From Nocardia vaccinii NBRC 15922 (lineage in GTDB: Bacteria; Actinomycetota; Actinomycetes; Mycobacteriales; Mycobacteriaceae): DNA of 64,000 nt. Of this stretch, positions 24,432 through 34,600 are shown in pieces. The stretch spans positions 248,001 through 312,000 of the forward strand of contig NZ_BDCC01000007.1 of the NCBI RefSeq assembly GCF_001613305.1, given 5' to 3'. The position numbers were made by a program, and so were the translations under genes. The notes below the pieces were generated by a model. The model made no database searches. It was not told the DNA's origin and worked only from the letters and a program-made list of their open reading frames with translations. Positions within the stretch are counted from its first letter, which is position 1; each line of letters opens with the position of its first letter.

Positions 24432-27400
24432 GTGGCTCTGTACCGGAAGTACCGACCGGCAACATTCGCAGAGGTGGTGGGGCAGGAGCACGTCACCGAG
24501 CCCCTCAGTACCGCGCTGGACACCGGGCGGATCAGTCATGCCTATCTGTTCTCGGGTCCGCGCGGATGCGGTAAGACGTCCTCCGCGCGTATCCTCGCGC
24601 GCTCGCTCAACTGCGTCGAGGGGCCGACCTCCCGCCCGTGCGGGGTATGTGCGTCCTGTGTGGCGCTCGGGCCGGGCGGTCCGGGGAATTTGGACGTCAT
24701 CGAACTCGACGCCGCAAGTCATGGCGGTGTGGACGACACTCGCGAGCTGCGCGACCGGGCCTTCTACGCGCCCGCCGAGTCGCGGTACCGGGTGTTCATC
24801 GTGGACGAGGCGCACATGGTCACCACGGCTGGGTTCAACGCCCTGCTCAAGATCGTGGAGGAGCCGCCCGCCCATCTGATCTTCGTCTTCGCCACCACCG
24901 AACCGGACAAGGTGTTGCCGACCATCCGCTCGCGCACCCATCACTACCCGTTCCGGCTGCTCCCGCCCGCGACCATGCGCGGGCTGCTCGGCACGATCTG
25001 CGAGCAGGAGGGCGTGGCGGTCGAGGAGGCGGTCTATCCGCTGGTCATCCGGGCCGGCGGCGGTTCCCCGCGCGACAGCTTGAGCGTGCTGGACCAGCTG
25101 TTGGCGGGGGCGGGGCCGGAGGGCGTGACCTATCCGCGGGCGCTGGCGTTGCTGGGCGTCACCGATATCGCGCTGATCGACGATGCGATCGAGGCGCTGG
25201 CCGTGGACGACGGTGCGGCCCTGTTCGGCACGGTGGATCGCGTGGTCGAGGCCGGACACGATCCGCGCCGGTTCGCCGGTGATCTGCTGGAGCGGATGCG
25301 CGATCTGATCCTGTTGCGCGCGGTTCCCGATGCCGCCGACCGCAATCTGGTCACCGGGCCGGGCGACGTCCTGGAGCGGATGCGGGATCAGGCCCAGCGG
25401 CTGGGCCCCGCGGCCCTGACCCGCTACGCCGAACTGCTGCACGAGGGCCTCGGCGAGATGCGCGGCGCGACCGCCCCCCGCCTGCTGCTCGAGGTCATCT
25501 GTGCCCGCATGCTCCTGCCGATCGCCTCGGATTCCGAATCCGCCACACTGCAACGACTCGAGCGCCTCGAACGTCAGGTGGCGAGCGGCGCGGTGGCCCC
25601 CGCGGCGAATGCGGCCGCACCGACCCGCGCCCCCGCGCCATCCGGCGAAGCCGAGCAGCCCCGCCAGGCGCCCGCGGAGCGCCCGCAGTCCGGCCCGCCC
25701 CGCCGCCGCGGTGCCGAGGCGCTGGCCGCGATCCGCGAAAACCGCTCGGGTGGAACGCAATCCGGGCCTCAGGCGGACTCAGCCGGCACGGCGGCAGTCC
25801 CGCCGACCGCCGAGCAACGTCCGCATCCGGCCCAGCGCGCCCAGTCGCCCGGACCGGAATCGCCTCGCTCCCAGCAGAATTCGGATCCTGCGGTGCATTC
25901 GTCCGCGGAGCCCGCGCCTGCCGGTGCGTCGAGGGTCGGTGAGACGTCGCCTGCCGATCGTCCGGCCGCGGCGCGGCCCGGCGACCCGCAGGTGGGGCCC
26001 ACCTCTTCCAGCGTGGGGACGCCCGCGCGGTCCGCCCCCGAACAGCGTCAGTCGGTCGCCGACACGGCCGCGCAGCCGTCTGCCGGCGGCGATCAGGCGG
26101 AACGTGCGATCGCCTCGGCCGAGGAGTCCGCGCGAGCGGCAACCGAACCGCAGCGCGCTGATCCGGGTTCTCGGCGATCTCCGAGCGGGGATTCGGCGAC
26201 CGCGTCCGCGACCGATGCACCCCGGGCCGGCGTCGGGTCGTCATCGGATCTGCCGATGGATGCGGGAACTACCGCGCAACAAGATGACTCGGTCCAACCG
26301 TCGTCGTCCGACCCGGCCGCGTTCGCCTTCGCCCCGGGCATCCGGGAGACCGAAGGCGATGCGCCGCAGCGTGATTCGGTGACGACCGCGTCGCCCGGCC
26401 CGAGCTCGCCGGCACCCGATGACGCCCGTCCGCCGACAGCCGGCGAATCGTCCGATGCCGCGTCGCGGACGGCCCGGTCCGACGCCGCCGCGCAGGCTGC
26501 GCAGCCGTCCCGTGTGCCGGAGGGCGAGTACGCGACCGACTCGGCATCGCCGGAGGCAGGTGCTCCGGCGGCCGACTCCCGCGCGGGTGCGAGGTCCCCG
26601 GACTCGACTGTGTCGGCATCCGGGGCCGAGGTGGCTCGGGATGCGTCGTCCGCCGGGGAACCGGCTGCGCGGCACCGGGACGCGTCGGCAGGCAGTGCCT
26701 CTGCGCTGGAGCAGTCGCGGGATTCTGCGGCTCCGGCATCCGGACCCGCCGGTGTTCCGCCCGCTCCCGACCCGGCGGCTGCCGGCGATTACAGCGCTTC
26801 CGGCCGGGCATCGACGGGCGAGACCGTTTCCGGCGCCGCGGATTCCGAGTACTCGCCGAGCGGCGACGAAGCGGCCGGTTCGCGCGACGTCGCCGAAGCC
26901 GTTGTGCCGCAGGACGAGTGTCCCGGCGCTGCCGAGGGAGCGTCCGGTGGCGACGCGCTGCGCGAGGTCGAGGCGGCTTGGCTCGATATCCGTGCCAAGG
27001 TGCGGGAATTCGGTGCGGCCGTGCACGCGCTGCTTTCGGGCGCCTCGGTGGCGCGGCTCGAGGGGGAGACGGTCGTGCTGGCTCATCAGCACGCGCCGCT
27101 GGCGCAGCGGTTGGCGAATCCGAAATATGTCGAGGCGGTGCAGTCCGCGATCCATGCCGTGCTCGGGCGGCGCTACGAGGTGCGCTGGGAGGTTGCGGGG
27201 GCCTCGCCCGGTGGTGCGCGGCCGGAGCCGCCCGCCCGGCCGCAGCCCGCTTCCGGGCGAGGTGGTCCGGCGCGTTCGGCCGAGCCGCCGAAATTCACCC
27301 GGCCCAGCCAGGCCCGGGGCGCGACGTCCGAGACCGGTGCGGCATCGCGCGCGCAGCGACCGACGGGCGGGGGTTCGGGCGAGCGGTCCGGTGGTTCGGT

Positions 27401-27671
27401 GAATCGCGCCACGCCCGCGAGCGATGCTTCGGCGCCGCCCGATGACGATATTCCGCTGCCGGACGGGCCCGATCTCCCCGACGACCCGGGCCTCGGGGAC
27501 TACTCGCCGGTAGGTTATGACGGTGTCCCACCTGCGTCGACACCCGAGGAGGAGCGGGAGATGCTCGCCGAGTCGGCGCACCCGGTCCCGCAGCAGGATC
27601 GTCGCGACCCCGATGAGGTGGCCTTGGAGCTGTTGAGCGCCGAGTTGGGCGCGACGCGGCTGGAGGCTTGA
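24432..27671 (+). CDS. dnaX: DNA polymerase III subunit gamma/tau
   Basis: The 1079-residue clamp-loader ATPase starts at GTG (VALYRKYRPATFAEVVGQEH, the family start). Walker A is SGPRGCGKTS at residues 41-50, a zinc module has Cys61, Cys70, Cys73 and Cys76, Walker B is VFIVDEAHM near 121-129, and sensor 1/arginine-finger region reads TIRSRTHHY. Domain III ends near residue 385. Residues about 390-835 are a Pro/Ala/Ser/Glu-rich linker with almost no predicted fold. A conserved C-terminal domain follows (about 838-930, WLDIRAKVREFGAAVHALL), then a second disordered stretch and an acidic end (LLSAELGATRLEA). It is about 1.7 times the mycobacterial size because of the linker. A candidate promoter for the next gene overlaps the stop. 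Confidence 0.95.
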   Translation: MALYRKYRPATFAEVVGQEHVTEPLSTALDTGRISHAYLFSGPRGCGKTSSARILARSLNCVEGPTSRPCGVCASCVALGPGGPGNLDVIELDAASHGGVDDTRELRDRAFYAPAESRYRVFIVDEAHMVTTAGFNALLKIVEEPPAHLIFVFATTEPDKVLPTIRSRTHHYPFRLLPPATMRGLLGTICEQEGVAVEEAVYPLVIRAGGGSPRDSLSVLDQLLAGAGPEGVTYPRALALLGVTDIALIDDAIEALAVDDGAALFGTVDRVVEAGHDPRRFAGDLLERMRDLILLRAVPDAADRNLVTGPGDVLERMRDQAQRLGPAALTRYAELLHEGLGEMRGATAPRLLLEVICARMLLPIASDSESATLQRLERLERQVASGAVAPAANAAAPTRAPAPSGEAEQPRQAPAERPQSGPPRRRGAEALAAIRENRSGGTQSGPQADSAGTAAVPPTAEQRPHPAQRAQSPGPESPRSQQNSDPAVHSSAEPAPAGASRVGETSPADRPAAARPGDPQVGPTSSSVGTPARSAPEQRQSVADTAAQPSAGGDQAERAIASAEESARAATEPQRADPGSRRSPSGDSATASATDAPRAGVGSSSDLPMDAGTTAQQDDSVQPSSSDPAAFAFAPGIRETEGDAPQRDSVTTASPGPSSPAPDDARPPTAGESSDAASRTARSDAAAQAAQPSRVPEGEYATDSASPEAGAPAADSRAGARSPDSTVSASGAEVARDASSAGEPAARHRDASAGSASALEQSRDSAAPASGPAGVPPAPDPAAAGDYSASGRASTGETVSGAADSEYSPSGDEAAGSRDVAEAVVPQDECPGAAEGASGGDALREVEAAWLDIRAKVREFGAAVHALLSGASVARLEGETVVLAHQHAPLAQRLANPKYVEAVQSAIHAVLGRRYEVRWEVAGASPGGARPEPPARPQPASGRGGPARSAEPPKFTRPSQARGATSETGAASRAQRPTGGGSGERSGGSVNRATPASDASAPPDDDIPLPDGPDLPDDPGLGDYSPVGYDGVPPASTPEEEREMLAESAHPVPQQDRRDPDEVALELLSAELGATRLEA

Positions 27672-27726
27672 CAGACACCCTCCCGACGGCCTTAAGTTAA
27701 CCGGAGTTCGCATCCGGCTGTACTAT
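27668..27726 (+). promoter_or_regulatory. Candidate promoter region of fadA-fadB
   Basis: TTGACA at 27668-27673 overlaps the dnaX stop, and TAAGTT/TTAAGT lies 18-19 bp on. A second candidate pairs TTAACC (27696-27701) with TACTAT (27721-27726) over 19 bp. The 270 bp that follow up to the fadA start carry no convincing gene and would form a long untranslated leader. Which promoter is used cannot be told from sequence alone. Confidence 0.35.
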
Positions 27727-27994
27727 GAACGGGTGGTCGTCAGCATCGACGCTCCGAGGTTCTATGGTATGCCCAGGTGTACGGGCCGCCCGGGAGTCAG
27801 TGGGGCCGATGCGTGCCGACGTTTGTACAGCGTTATACGACGGAACCGGGACATGGCCTGCGTGCGAACGCAGGGTCCCGGGAGCGTCGCGTGACAACTG
27901 CCAGCGGTCGGTCGCAGGGCCGGTCGGCGAGGTTACCTGCAGCGATGCCGCACTGTGCGGTATCGGGGCACCGTAAGGAAGGAAAAACTCCGTT

Positions 27995-29206
27995 ATGACC
28001 ACAGAGGCCTACATTTTCGAGGCCATCCGCACCCCGCGTGGCCGCAACAAGAAGGGCTCGCTGCACTCGGTCAAGCCGATCGATCTCACGACCGGTCTGG
28101 TGAAGGAGCTGCGCAACCGCTTCCCGAACCTCGACGAGGACCGGATCTCGGACATCATCCTGGGTGTGGTCTCGCCGATCGGTGACCAGGGCGCCGATAT
28201 CGCCCGCACCACCGTGCTCACCGCCGGCCTGCCCGACACCGTCGGCGGCATCCAGATCAACCGCTTCTGCGCGTCCGGCCTCGAGGCCGTCAACCTGGCC
28301 GCCCAGAAGGTCCGCTCCGGCTTCGACGACATCGTCATCGCCGGTGGCGTCGAGTCGATGTCCCGCGTGCCGATGGGCTCGGACGGCGGCGCGCTGTTCG
28401 CCGACCCGATCACCGCCTACGACAACTACATCGCCCCGCAGGGCATCGGCGCCGACCTGATCGCGACCATCGAGGGCTTCTCCCGCGAGGACGTCGACGC
28501 CTACGCGGTGCGGTCCCAGGAGCGCGCGGCCGCGGCCTGGACCGGCGGCTACTTCGCCAAGTCGGTCGTGCCGGTCAAGGACATCAACGGCCTGACCGTG
28601 CTGGACCGCGACGAGCACATGCGTCCCGGCACCACCGTCGAGGACCTGGCCAAGCTCAAGCCCTCCTTCGCCACGATCGGTGAGATGGGCGGCTTCGACG
28701 CGGTGGCGCTGCAGAAGTACCACTACGTGGAGAAGATCAATCACGTGCACCACGGCGGCAACAGCTCGGGCATCGTCGACGGCGCCGCGGTGGTGCTGGT
28801 CGGGTCCGAGGAGGCCGGTAAGGCCTCGGGTCTGACTCCGCGCGCCCGCATCGTCGCCACCGCCACCTCGGGCGCCGATGCCACCATCATGCTGACCGGT
28901 CCGACCCCGGCCGCGCGCAAGGCTCTCGCCAAGGCGGGCCTGAGCGTGGAGGACATCGACCTGTACGAGCTCAACGAGGCCTTCGCGTCGGTCGTGCTGA
29001 AGTTCCAGAAGGACCTGAACATCCCGGACGAGAAGCTGAATGTCAACGGTGGCGCCATCGCCATGGGTCACCCGCTGGGCGCCACCGGCGCGATGATCAC
29101 CGGCACCATGGTCGACGAGCTGGAGCGCCGCAACGCCCGCTACGCCCTGGTGACCCTGTGCATCGGCGGCGGCATGGGCGTGGCCACCATCATCGAGCGC
29201 GTCTAA
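27995..29206 (+). CDS. fadA: Acetyl-CoA acyltransferase (3-ketoacyl-CoA thiolase) FadA
   Basis: The 403-residue thiolase has nucleophilic Cys92 in [12 protein letters not shown], His359 in GHPLGATGA and Cys389 in CIGGGMG, the complete catalytic set. It cleaves 3-ketoacyl-CoA with CoA to acetyl-CoA and a shortened acyl-CoA. The ATG follows AAGGAAGG about eleven bases upstream. Together with fadB 111 bp downstream it makes the trifunctional beta-oxidation complex known from mycobacteria (FadA/FadB). Codon choice is extreme (almost only C/G-ending codons, AAG for lysine), a sign of high expression. Confidence 0.95.
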   Translation: MTTEAYIFEAIRTPRGRNKKGSLHSVKPIDLTTGLVKELRNRFPNLDEDRISDIILGVVSPIGDQGADIARTTVLTAGLPDTVGGIQINRFCASGLEAVNLAAQKVRSGFDDIVIAGGVESMSRVPMGSDGGALFADPITAYDNYIAPQGIGADLIATIEGFSREDVDAYAVRSQERAAAAWTGGYFAKSVVPVKDINGLTVLDRDEHMRPGTTVEDLAKLKPSFATIGEMGGFDAVALQKYHYVEKINHVHHGGNSSGIVDGAAVVLVGSEEAGKASGLTPRARIVATATSGADATIMLTGPTPAARKALAKAGLSVEDIDLYELNEAFASVVLKFQKDLNIPDEKLNVNGGAIAMGHPLGATGAMITGTMVDELERRNARYALVTLCIGGGMGVATIIERV

Positions 29207-29317
29207 CCCGACCGCGGCGCGCACCGGCGGGCCGAAGGAGACAGCTTCCGTAACCACGTAGGCCCTCGCCAAGCGCCGCCATTCAATTCAGACTTCCTTC
29301 AGGAGAACTCTAAAACT

Positions 29318-31462
29318 ATGACCGACAACATGATTGCGTGGGAGAAGGACGCCGACGGCATCGTCGTGCTGACCATGGACGACCCGAACCAGGGCGCCAA
29401 CACGATGAACGAGCTCTACAAGACCTCGATGTCGGCCACCGTGGACCGGCTCGAGGCGGAGAAGGACGACATCACCGGTGTCGTCATCACCTCGGCGAAG
29501 AAGACCTTCTTCGCCGGTGGCGACCTCAAGAACATGATGCAGACCGGCCCGGACGACGCGCCCGCCATCATGGAGGAGCTCACCGTCATCAAGGGTGCGC
29601 TGCGTCGGCTGGAGCAGCTCGGCAAGCCGGTCGTGTCCGCGATCAACGGCGCCGCCCTGGGCGGCGGCCTGGAGATCACCCTGGCCACCCACCACCGCAT
29701 CGCGGCCGACGTCAAGGGCCTCAAGCTCGGCCTGCCCGAGGTGAAGCTGGGTCTGCTGCCCGCCGGCGGTGGTGTCACCCGCACCGTGCGCAAGTTCGGC
29801 CTGCAGACCGCTCTGCTGCAGATCCTGTTGCAGGGCAACGAGTTCGACGCGAACAAGGCCAAGGGCATCGGCCTGGTCGACGAGGTCGTCGGCACCGTCG
29901 AGGAGCTGATTCCGGCCGCCAAGGCGTGGATCAAGGCCAACCCGGACAAGGGTGTGCAGCCCTGGGACGTGAAGGGTTACAAGATCCCCGGCGGCACCCC
30001 GTCCAGCCCCGCGCTGGCCGCCAACCTGCCGGCCTTCCCGGCCAACCTGCGCAAGCAGCTCAAGGGCGCGAACATGCCGGCCCCGAAGAACATCCTGGCC
30101 GCCGCGATCGAGGGCGCGCAGGTCGACTTCGACAACGCCTCGCTGATCGAGTCGCGCTACTTCATCAACCTGCTGACCGGCCCGGTCGCGAAGAACATGA
30201 TCCAGGCGTTCTTCTTCGACCTGCAGTCGATCAACAACGGCGGTTCGCGGCCGAAGGACGTGCCCAAGCGCGAGATCAAGAAGGTCGGCGTGCTCGGCGC
30301 GGGCATGATGGGCGCGGGCATCGCGTACGTCTCCGCCAAGGCGGGTTACCAGGTCGTGCTGAAGGACGTCTCGATCGAGGCGGCCGAGCGCGGCAAGGGC
30401 TACTCGGAGAAGCTCGAGGCCAAGGCTCTCTCGCGCGGCAAGACCACCGAGGAGAAGTCCAAGGCGCTGCTGGATCGCATCCAGCCGACCGCGGATGCCA
30501 AGGATCTGGCGGGCGTCGACTTCGTGATCGAGGCCGTCTTCGAGAACACCGAGCTCAAGCACAAGGTGTTCCAGGAGATCGAGGACATCGTCGAGCCCGA
30601 CGCGCTGCTGGGCTCGAACACCTCGACGCTGCCGATCACCGGCCTGGCCTCGGGCGTCAAGCGCGAGCAGGACTTCATCGGCATCCACTTCTTCTCCCCG
30701 GTCGACAAGATGCCGCTGGTCGAGATCATCCGCGGCGAGAAGACCTCGGACGAGGCGCTGGCCCGGGTGTTCGACTACACCCTCGCGATCCGCAAGACCC
30801 CGATCGTGGTCAACGACAGCCGCGGCTTCTTCACCTCGCGCGTGATCGGCACGTTCGTCAATGAGGCGATCGCGATGCTGCTCGAGGGCGTCGAGCCGCA
30901 GACCATCGAGCAGGCCGGTCTGCAGGCCGGTTACCCGGCGGCGCCGCTGCAGCTGTCGGACGAGCTGAACATGAAGCTCATGCAGAAGATCGCCAAGGAG
31001 ACCCTGGAAGCGGCCCAGGCCGGCGACACCACCCTGGGCGTCACCCGGCACCCGGCGCAGGACGTCATCGACTACATGGTCGGCGAGGGTCGGCCGGGCC
31101 GGCTGGAGAAGGCCGGCTTCTACGAGTACGACGAGGACGGCAAGCGCCTGGGTCTGTGGAACGGGCTGCGCGAGCACTTCAAGACCAGCACCGAGGACAA
31201 GGGTCCTTTCCAGGACCTGATCGACCGGATGCTGTTCGCCGAGGCCATCGAGACCCAGAAGTGTTTCGACGAGGGTGTGCTGACCACCACCGCGGACGCG
31301 AACATCGGTTCGATCTTCGGTATCGGGTTCCCGGCCTGGACCGGTGGTGTGCACCAGTTCATCGTCGGCTACCCGGGTGGACAGCAGGCCTTCGTGGCCC
31401 GCGCCGACGAGCTGGCCGCCAAGTACGGCGACCGCTTCCAGGTGCCCGCCTCGCTGCGCTGA
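29318..31462 (+). CDS. fadB: Beta-oxidation complex alpha subunit: enoyl-CoA hydratase/3-hydroxyacyl-CoA dehydrogenase FadB
   Basis: The 714-residue fusion has an N-terminal crotonase domain (about 1-190; oxyanion-hole segments FFAGGDLKNM and ALGGGLEITLATHHR, catalytic Glu region LGLPEVKLGLLPAGGG). A Rossmann domain begins near residue 327 (VGVLGAGMMGAGIAYVSAKAG), followed by HFFSPVDKMPLVEII and two C-terminal helical 3HCDH domains. It hydrates enoyl-CoA and oxidises the product with NAD. ATG 29318 follows AGGAG. The strong codon bias of fadA continues. A hairpin terminator lies 42 bp after the stop, so fadA-fadB is a closed operon. Confidence 0.95.
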   Translation: MTDNMIAWEKDADGIVVLTMDDPNQGANTMNELYKTSMSATVDRLEAEKDDITGVVITSAKKTFFAGGDLKNMMQTGPDDAPAIMEELTVIKGALRRLEQLGKPVVSAINGAALGGGLEITLATHHRIAADVKGLKLGLPEVKLGLLPAGGGVTRTVRKFGLQTALLQILLQGNEFDANKAKGIGLVDEVVGTVEELIPAAKAWIKANPDKGVQPWDVKGYKIPGGTPSSPALAANLPAFPANLRKQLKGANMPAPKNILAAAIEGAQVDFDNASLIESRYFINLLTGPVAKNMIQAFFFDLQSINNGGSRPKDVPKREIKKVGVLGAGMMGAGIAYVSAKAGYQVVLKDVSIEAAERGKGYSEKLEAKALSRGKTTEEKSKALLDRIQPTADAKDLAGVDFVIEAVFENTELKHKVFQEIEDIVEPDALLGSNTSTLPITGLASGVKREQDFIGIHFFSPVDKMPLVEIIRGEKTSDEALARVFDYTLAIRKTPIVVNDSRGFFTSRVIGTFVNEAIAMLLEGVEPQTIEQAGLQAGYPAAPLQLSDELNMKLMQKIAKETLEAAQAGDTTLGVTRHPAQDVIDYMVGEGRPGRLEKAGFYEYDEDGKRLGLWNGLREHFKTSTEDKGPFQDLIDRMLFAEAIETQKCFDEGVLTTTADANIGSIFGIGFPAWTGGVHQFIVGYPGGQQAFVARADELAAKYGDRFQVPASLR

Positions 31463-31503
31463 TCAGGTGAGTTCCGGCGGTGACAGTCGCCGGAGTCGCT
31501 GCC

Positions 31504-31541
31504 ACGGCCCGGACCTCCGCTGATGCGGAGGACCGGGCCGT
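31504..31541 (+). terminator. Terminator hairpin after fadB
   Basis: ACGGCCCGG-A-CCTCCGC pairs with GCGGAGG-A-CCGGGCCGT around a TGAT loop; the only flaw is a single A/A mismatch. There is no T-tract, as is usual in high-GC actinobacteria. A smaller hairpin (CCGGCG, 31475-31480, with CGCCGG, 31489-31494) precedes it. Confidence 0.75.
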
Positions 31542-31667
31542 CGGTGCATGCGGGTAAGCCCGTTGCCGTGGTGTGTGTTTGGGTGGGGCGCGCGCGGGGT
31601 GGAATTGCGGACACGCGACGCTCGGGCGAGCTACGTTGGACTCAGCGGAGACATCGAGGACGGTCCT

Positions 31668-34600
31668 ATGAATGCACGCGGGGACAGGGTCCGCGGCACC
31701 TCCTCGGAGTCGGACACACAGCGGTATCAGCCGGTGGATATCCCTGAGGAGCTGCAAGCCATCGGCTTGTTCGACGCCGAGGAGATCGGCCGCGGGGGCT
31801 TCGGGGTGGTATATCGCTGTGTCCAGAAGGCGTTGAGCCGCACCGTCGCGGTGAAGGTGCTGTCCTCGGAGATCGATTCGGAGAGCCGCGAACGCTTTCT
31901 GCGCGAGGAACATGCCATGGGCCGGTTGTCCGGCCATCCCAATATCGTCGACGTACTGCAGGTGGACGTCACCGCCAGCGGGATGCCGTGCCTGGTGATG
32001 CCGTACACCGCGCACGGTTCGCTCGAACAGCTCGTGCGCGACAACGGACCGCTGAGCTGGGCGGACGCCCTGCGCGTCGGGGTGAAGCTGGCCGGGGCGA
32101 TCGAGAGTGCGCACCGGGTGCAGGTGCTGCATCGCGATGTGAAACCCGCGAATGTGCTGCTGAGTCGCTACGGCGAACCACAGCTGACCGATTTCGGCAT
32201 CGCCCGGATTCCGGGCGGTTTCCGGACCTCCACCGCCATGATCACCGGCTCGCCCGCATTCACCGCACCCGAGGTGCTCAAGGGCGGCGAGGCCACGGTG
32301 CGCTCGGACGTCTACGGCCTGGGTGCGACATTGTTCGCGCTGCTGACCGGGCATGCGGCGTACGAGCGGCAGTCCGGGGAGAGGGTCGTGGCGCAGTTCC
32401 TGCGGATCACCACTCAACCCGTGCCGGATCTGCGCGAGCAGGACATCCCCGCCGATGTGGCCGCCGCGATCGAGCGGGCCATGTCGACGGATCCGGCCGA
32501 ACGTCCGGCCTCGGCGCTGGAGTTCGGCGAATTGCTGCGCGCGGTACAGCGCGACCACGGACTGCCGCCCGACGAGATGGCGCTGCTGGAGCCGGGCCCC
32601 GAACCGAACCAGCCGGGGGCGCTGGAGAATTCGCCCTCGGGCACCGGTGTGCTGTCGAGTGGCCCGCGTACCGCGCTGACCGTCCGCTCGGACGGGTCGC
32701 CGAACCCGCTCGGAGCGTTACCGCCGACTGCCGCAACGAAATTCCGGCCGCCGAAGCCCACTCGCCAACCGGTCTCGCGGCCGCGTCTGCTGGATATCCT
32801 GCGGGCGGGTGGTCGACGTCGGCTGGCGATCATCCACGGCCCGGCCGGGTTCGGTAAGAGCACCCTGGCCGCGCAGTGGCAGGCGGAACTGGCCGAGCAC
32901 GGAAATGCGGTGGCGTGGATCGGTATCGATCGCGACGACGACAACGAGGTGTGGCTGCTCGCCCATCTCGTGCGCGCGATCCGGCGGGTGTGCCCGGATA
33001 TCGGAGCGGGTCTGGAGCACGTGCTCGAGGAGCGGTCCGAAGAAGCGGTGCCGTACGCCATCTCGACGCTGATCGATGAGATCCACGCCGGAGGACGGAC
33101 CGTCGTGGTCGTCATCGAGGATTGGCATCGGATCACCGACACCGGTGCGCAACGTGCGATGGATACGTTGCTGGACAACGGATGTCATCATCTGCGGTTC
33201 GTGATCACCACGCGTGAGCGGTCCGGTCTGCCGCTGAGTCGCCTGCGGGTGCGTGACGAACTGGTCGAGATCGGTACCGCCGAGCTGCGCCTCACGCAGG
33301 CCGAGATACGACGGATCCTGGTGGAGCGCAACGGCTTCGAGCTGACCGATGCGCAGTTGGAGCGGATCGGCCAGGCCACCGACGGCTGGCCCGCGGCGAT
33401 CGCGCTGGTGAGTCTGTCGCTGCGGGCTCGGGCGCAGGCGGCGGACAAGGGCGAGGCGGCGCCCGCGGTGTCCGAGGTGGACACCGATCAGCTGATCGGA
33501 ACTCTGTCCGAACGCAACGAGCCGATCGGCGAATACCTGGCCGAGAACGTCCTGGACACCCTCGAACCCCGCATGCTGACCTTCCTGATGTCCCTGTCGG
33601 CGACCGAGCGGGTGTGCGGCTCACTGGCCGCCGCGGTCAGCGATGATGCCGATGCCGAGCAACTGCTCGAAGAGGCATGCCGCCGTGAGCTGTTCGTGCG
33701 GCGCCTGGATCACGACCCCGGCTGGTTCCGATTGCAGCCCCTGTTCGCCGAACAACTGCGCACCCGCCTCGAGCGTGAATCGCCCGGTGCGTCGAAAGTG
33801 CTGCACCGCAAGGCTTCTCGCTGGTACGCCGAACATCAGCTGCTGCGCAAGTCGGTGGATCACGCCCTGGCCGCGACCGATCTGAAGTTGGCGCTGGATC
33901 TGCTCGAGGGCGGCGGGATGGATCTGATCGACACCTCGAAACTGGCCACCCTGCTCGGTACGGTCTCCAAACTCCCGGTGCAGCAGGTCGCGACGCGGTC
34001 GAAGCTGATGCTGGCGCTGGCGCGAGCCAATATCAATCTGGAGCAGTCCAGTGCCGCGCGCACCGCCCTGGGCCGGGTGAGCAGCATGTTGGCCCGCACC
34101 TCGCCCGGCGACGCCGATGCCGTGCGTCAGCAGTGCGAGGCGGATGTGCTCGCCGCCGCCGACATGGTCGCCCGCGACCACACCGACGGTGTGGCGGAAC
34201 GGGTTTCGGAAACCTTGGCCGCCGCCGGTGACCTGCCCGCCTGGACCGTGTCGACCGCGGCGAACCTGATGTCGTATGTGCGTCTGTGCGATTTCGACTT
34301 CGACGGCGCACGCGAGATGCAGGAATGGGCGGCCCCGTACCACGCACGATCCAAGGAACCGCTGGGCGAGGTGCTCGGATTGTTGAATCTCGGTGCGGCA
34401 GCTTACGAGCAACTCGATATCGCCACGGCCGCGCGGTGTTGCGAGCGGGCGTGGCAGGTCGCGCGGGATCGCTCGGGGCCGCGTTCACATGCGGTGCGCG
34501 CGGCCTCCGCACTGCTGGGTGAGGTGAAGTACCGGGGCGGAGACCTCGACGCGGCGGATGAACTGCTCGACGAGAGTCATCGATTGGTCACGCGGGTGGG

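Noticed and set aside
24372..27713. Long open frames antisense to dnaX (up to 490 codons).
   Set aside because: They mirror the low-complexity linker and the GC-rich third codon positions of dnaX and do not look like proteins.
27725..27998. Small open frames between dnaX and fadA.
   Set aside because: None has a ribosome site or protein-like composition, and the first ATG lies inside a likely -10 element.
29288..31354. A 688-codon open frame antisense to fadB.
   Set aside because: Extreme C/G-ending codon use in fadB removes stop codons from the opposite strand; the translation is Leu/Arg/Asp-rich and meaningless.
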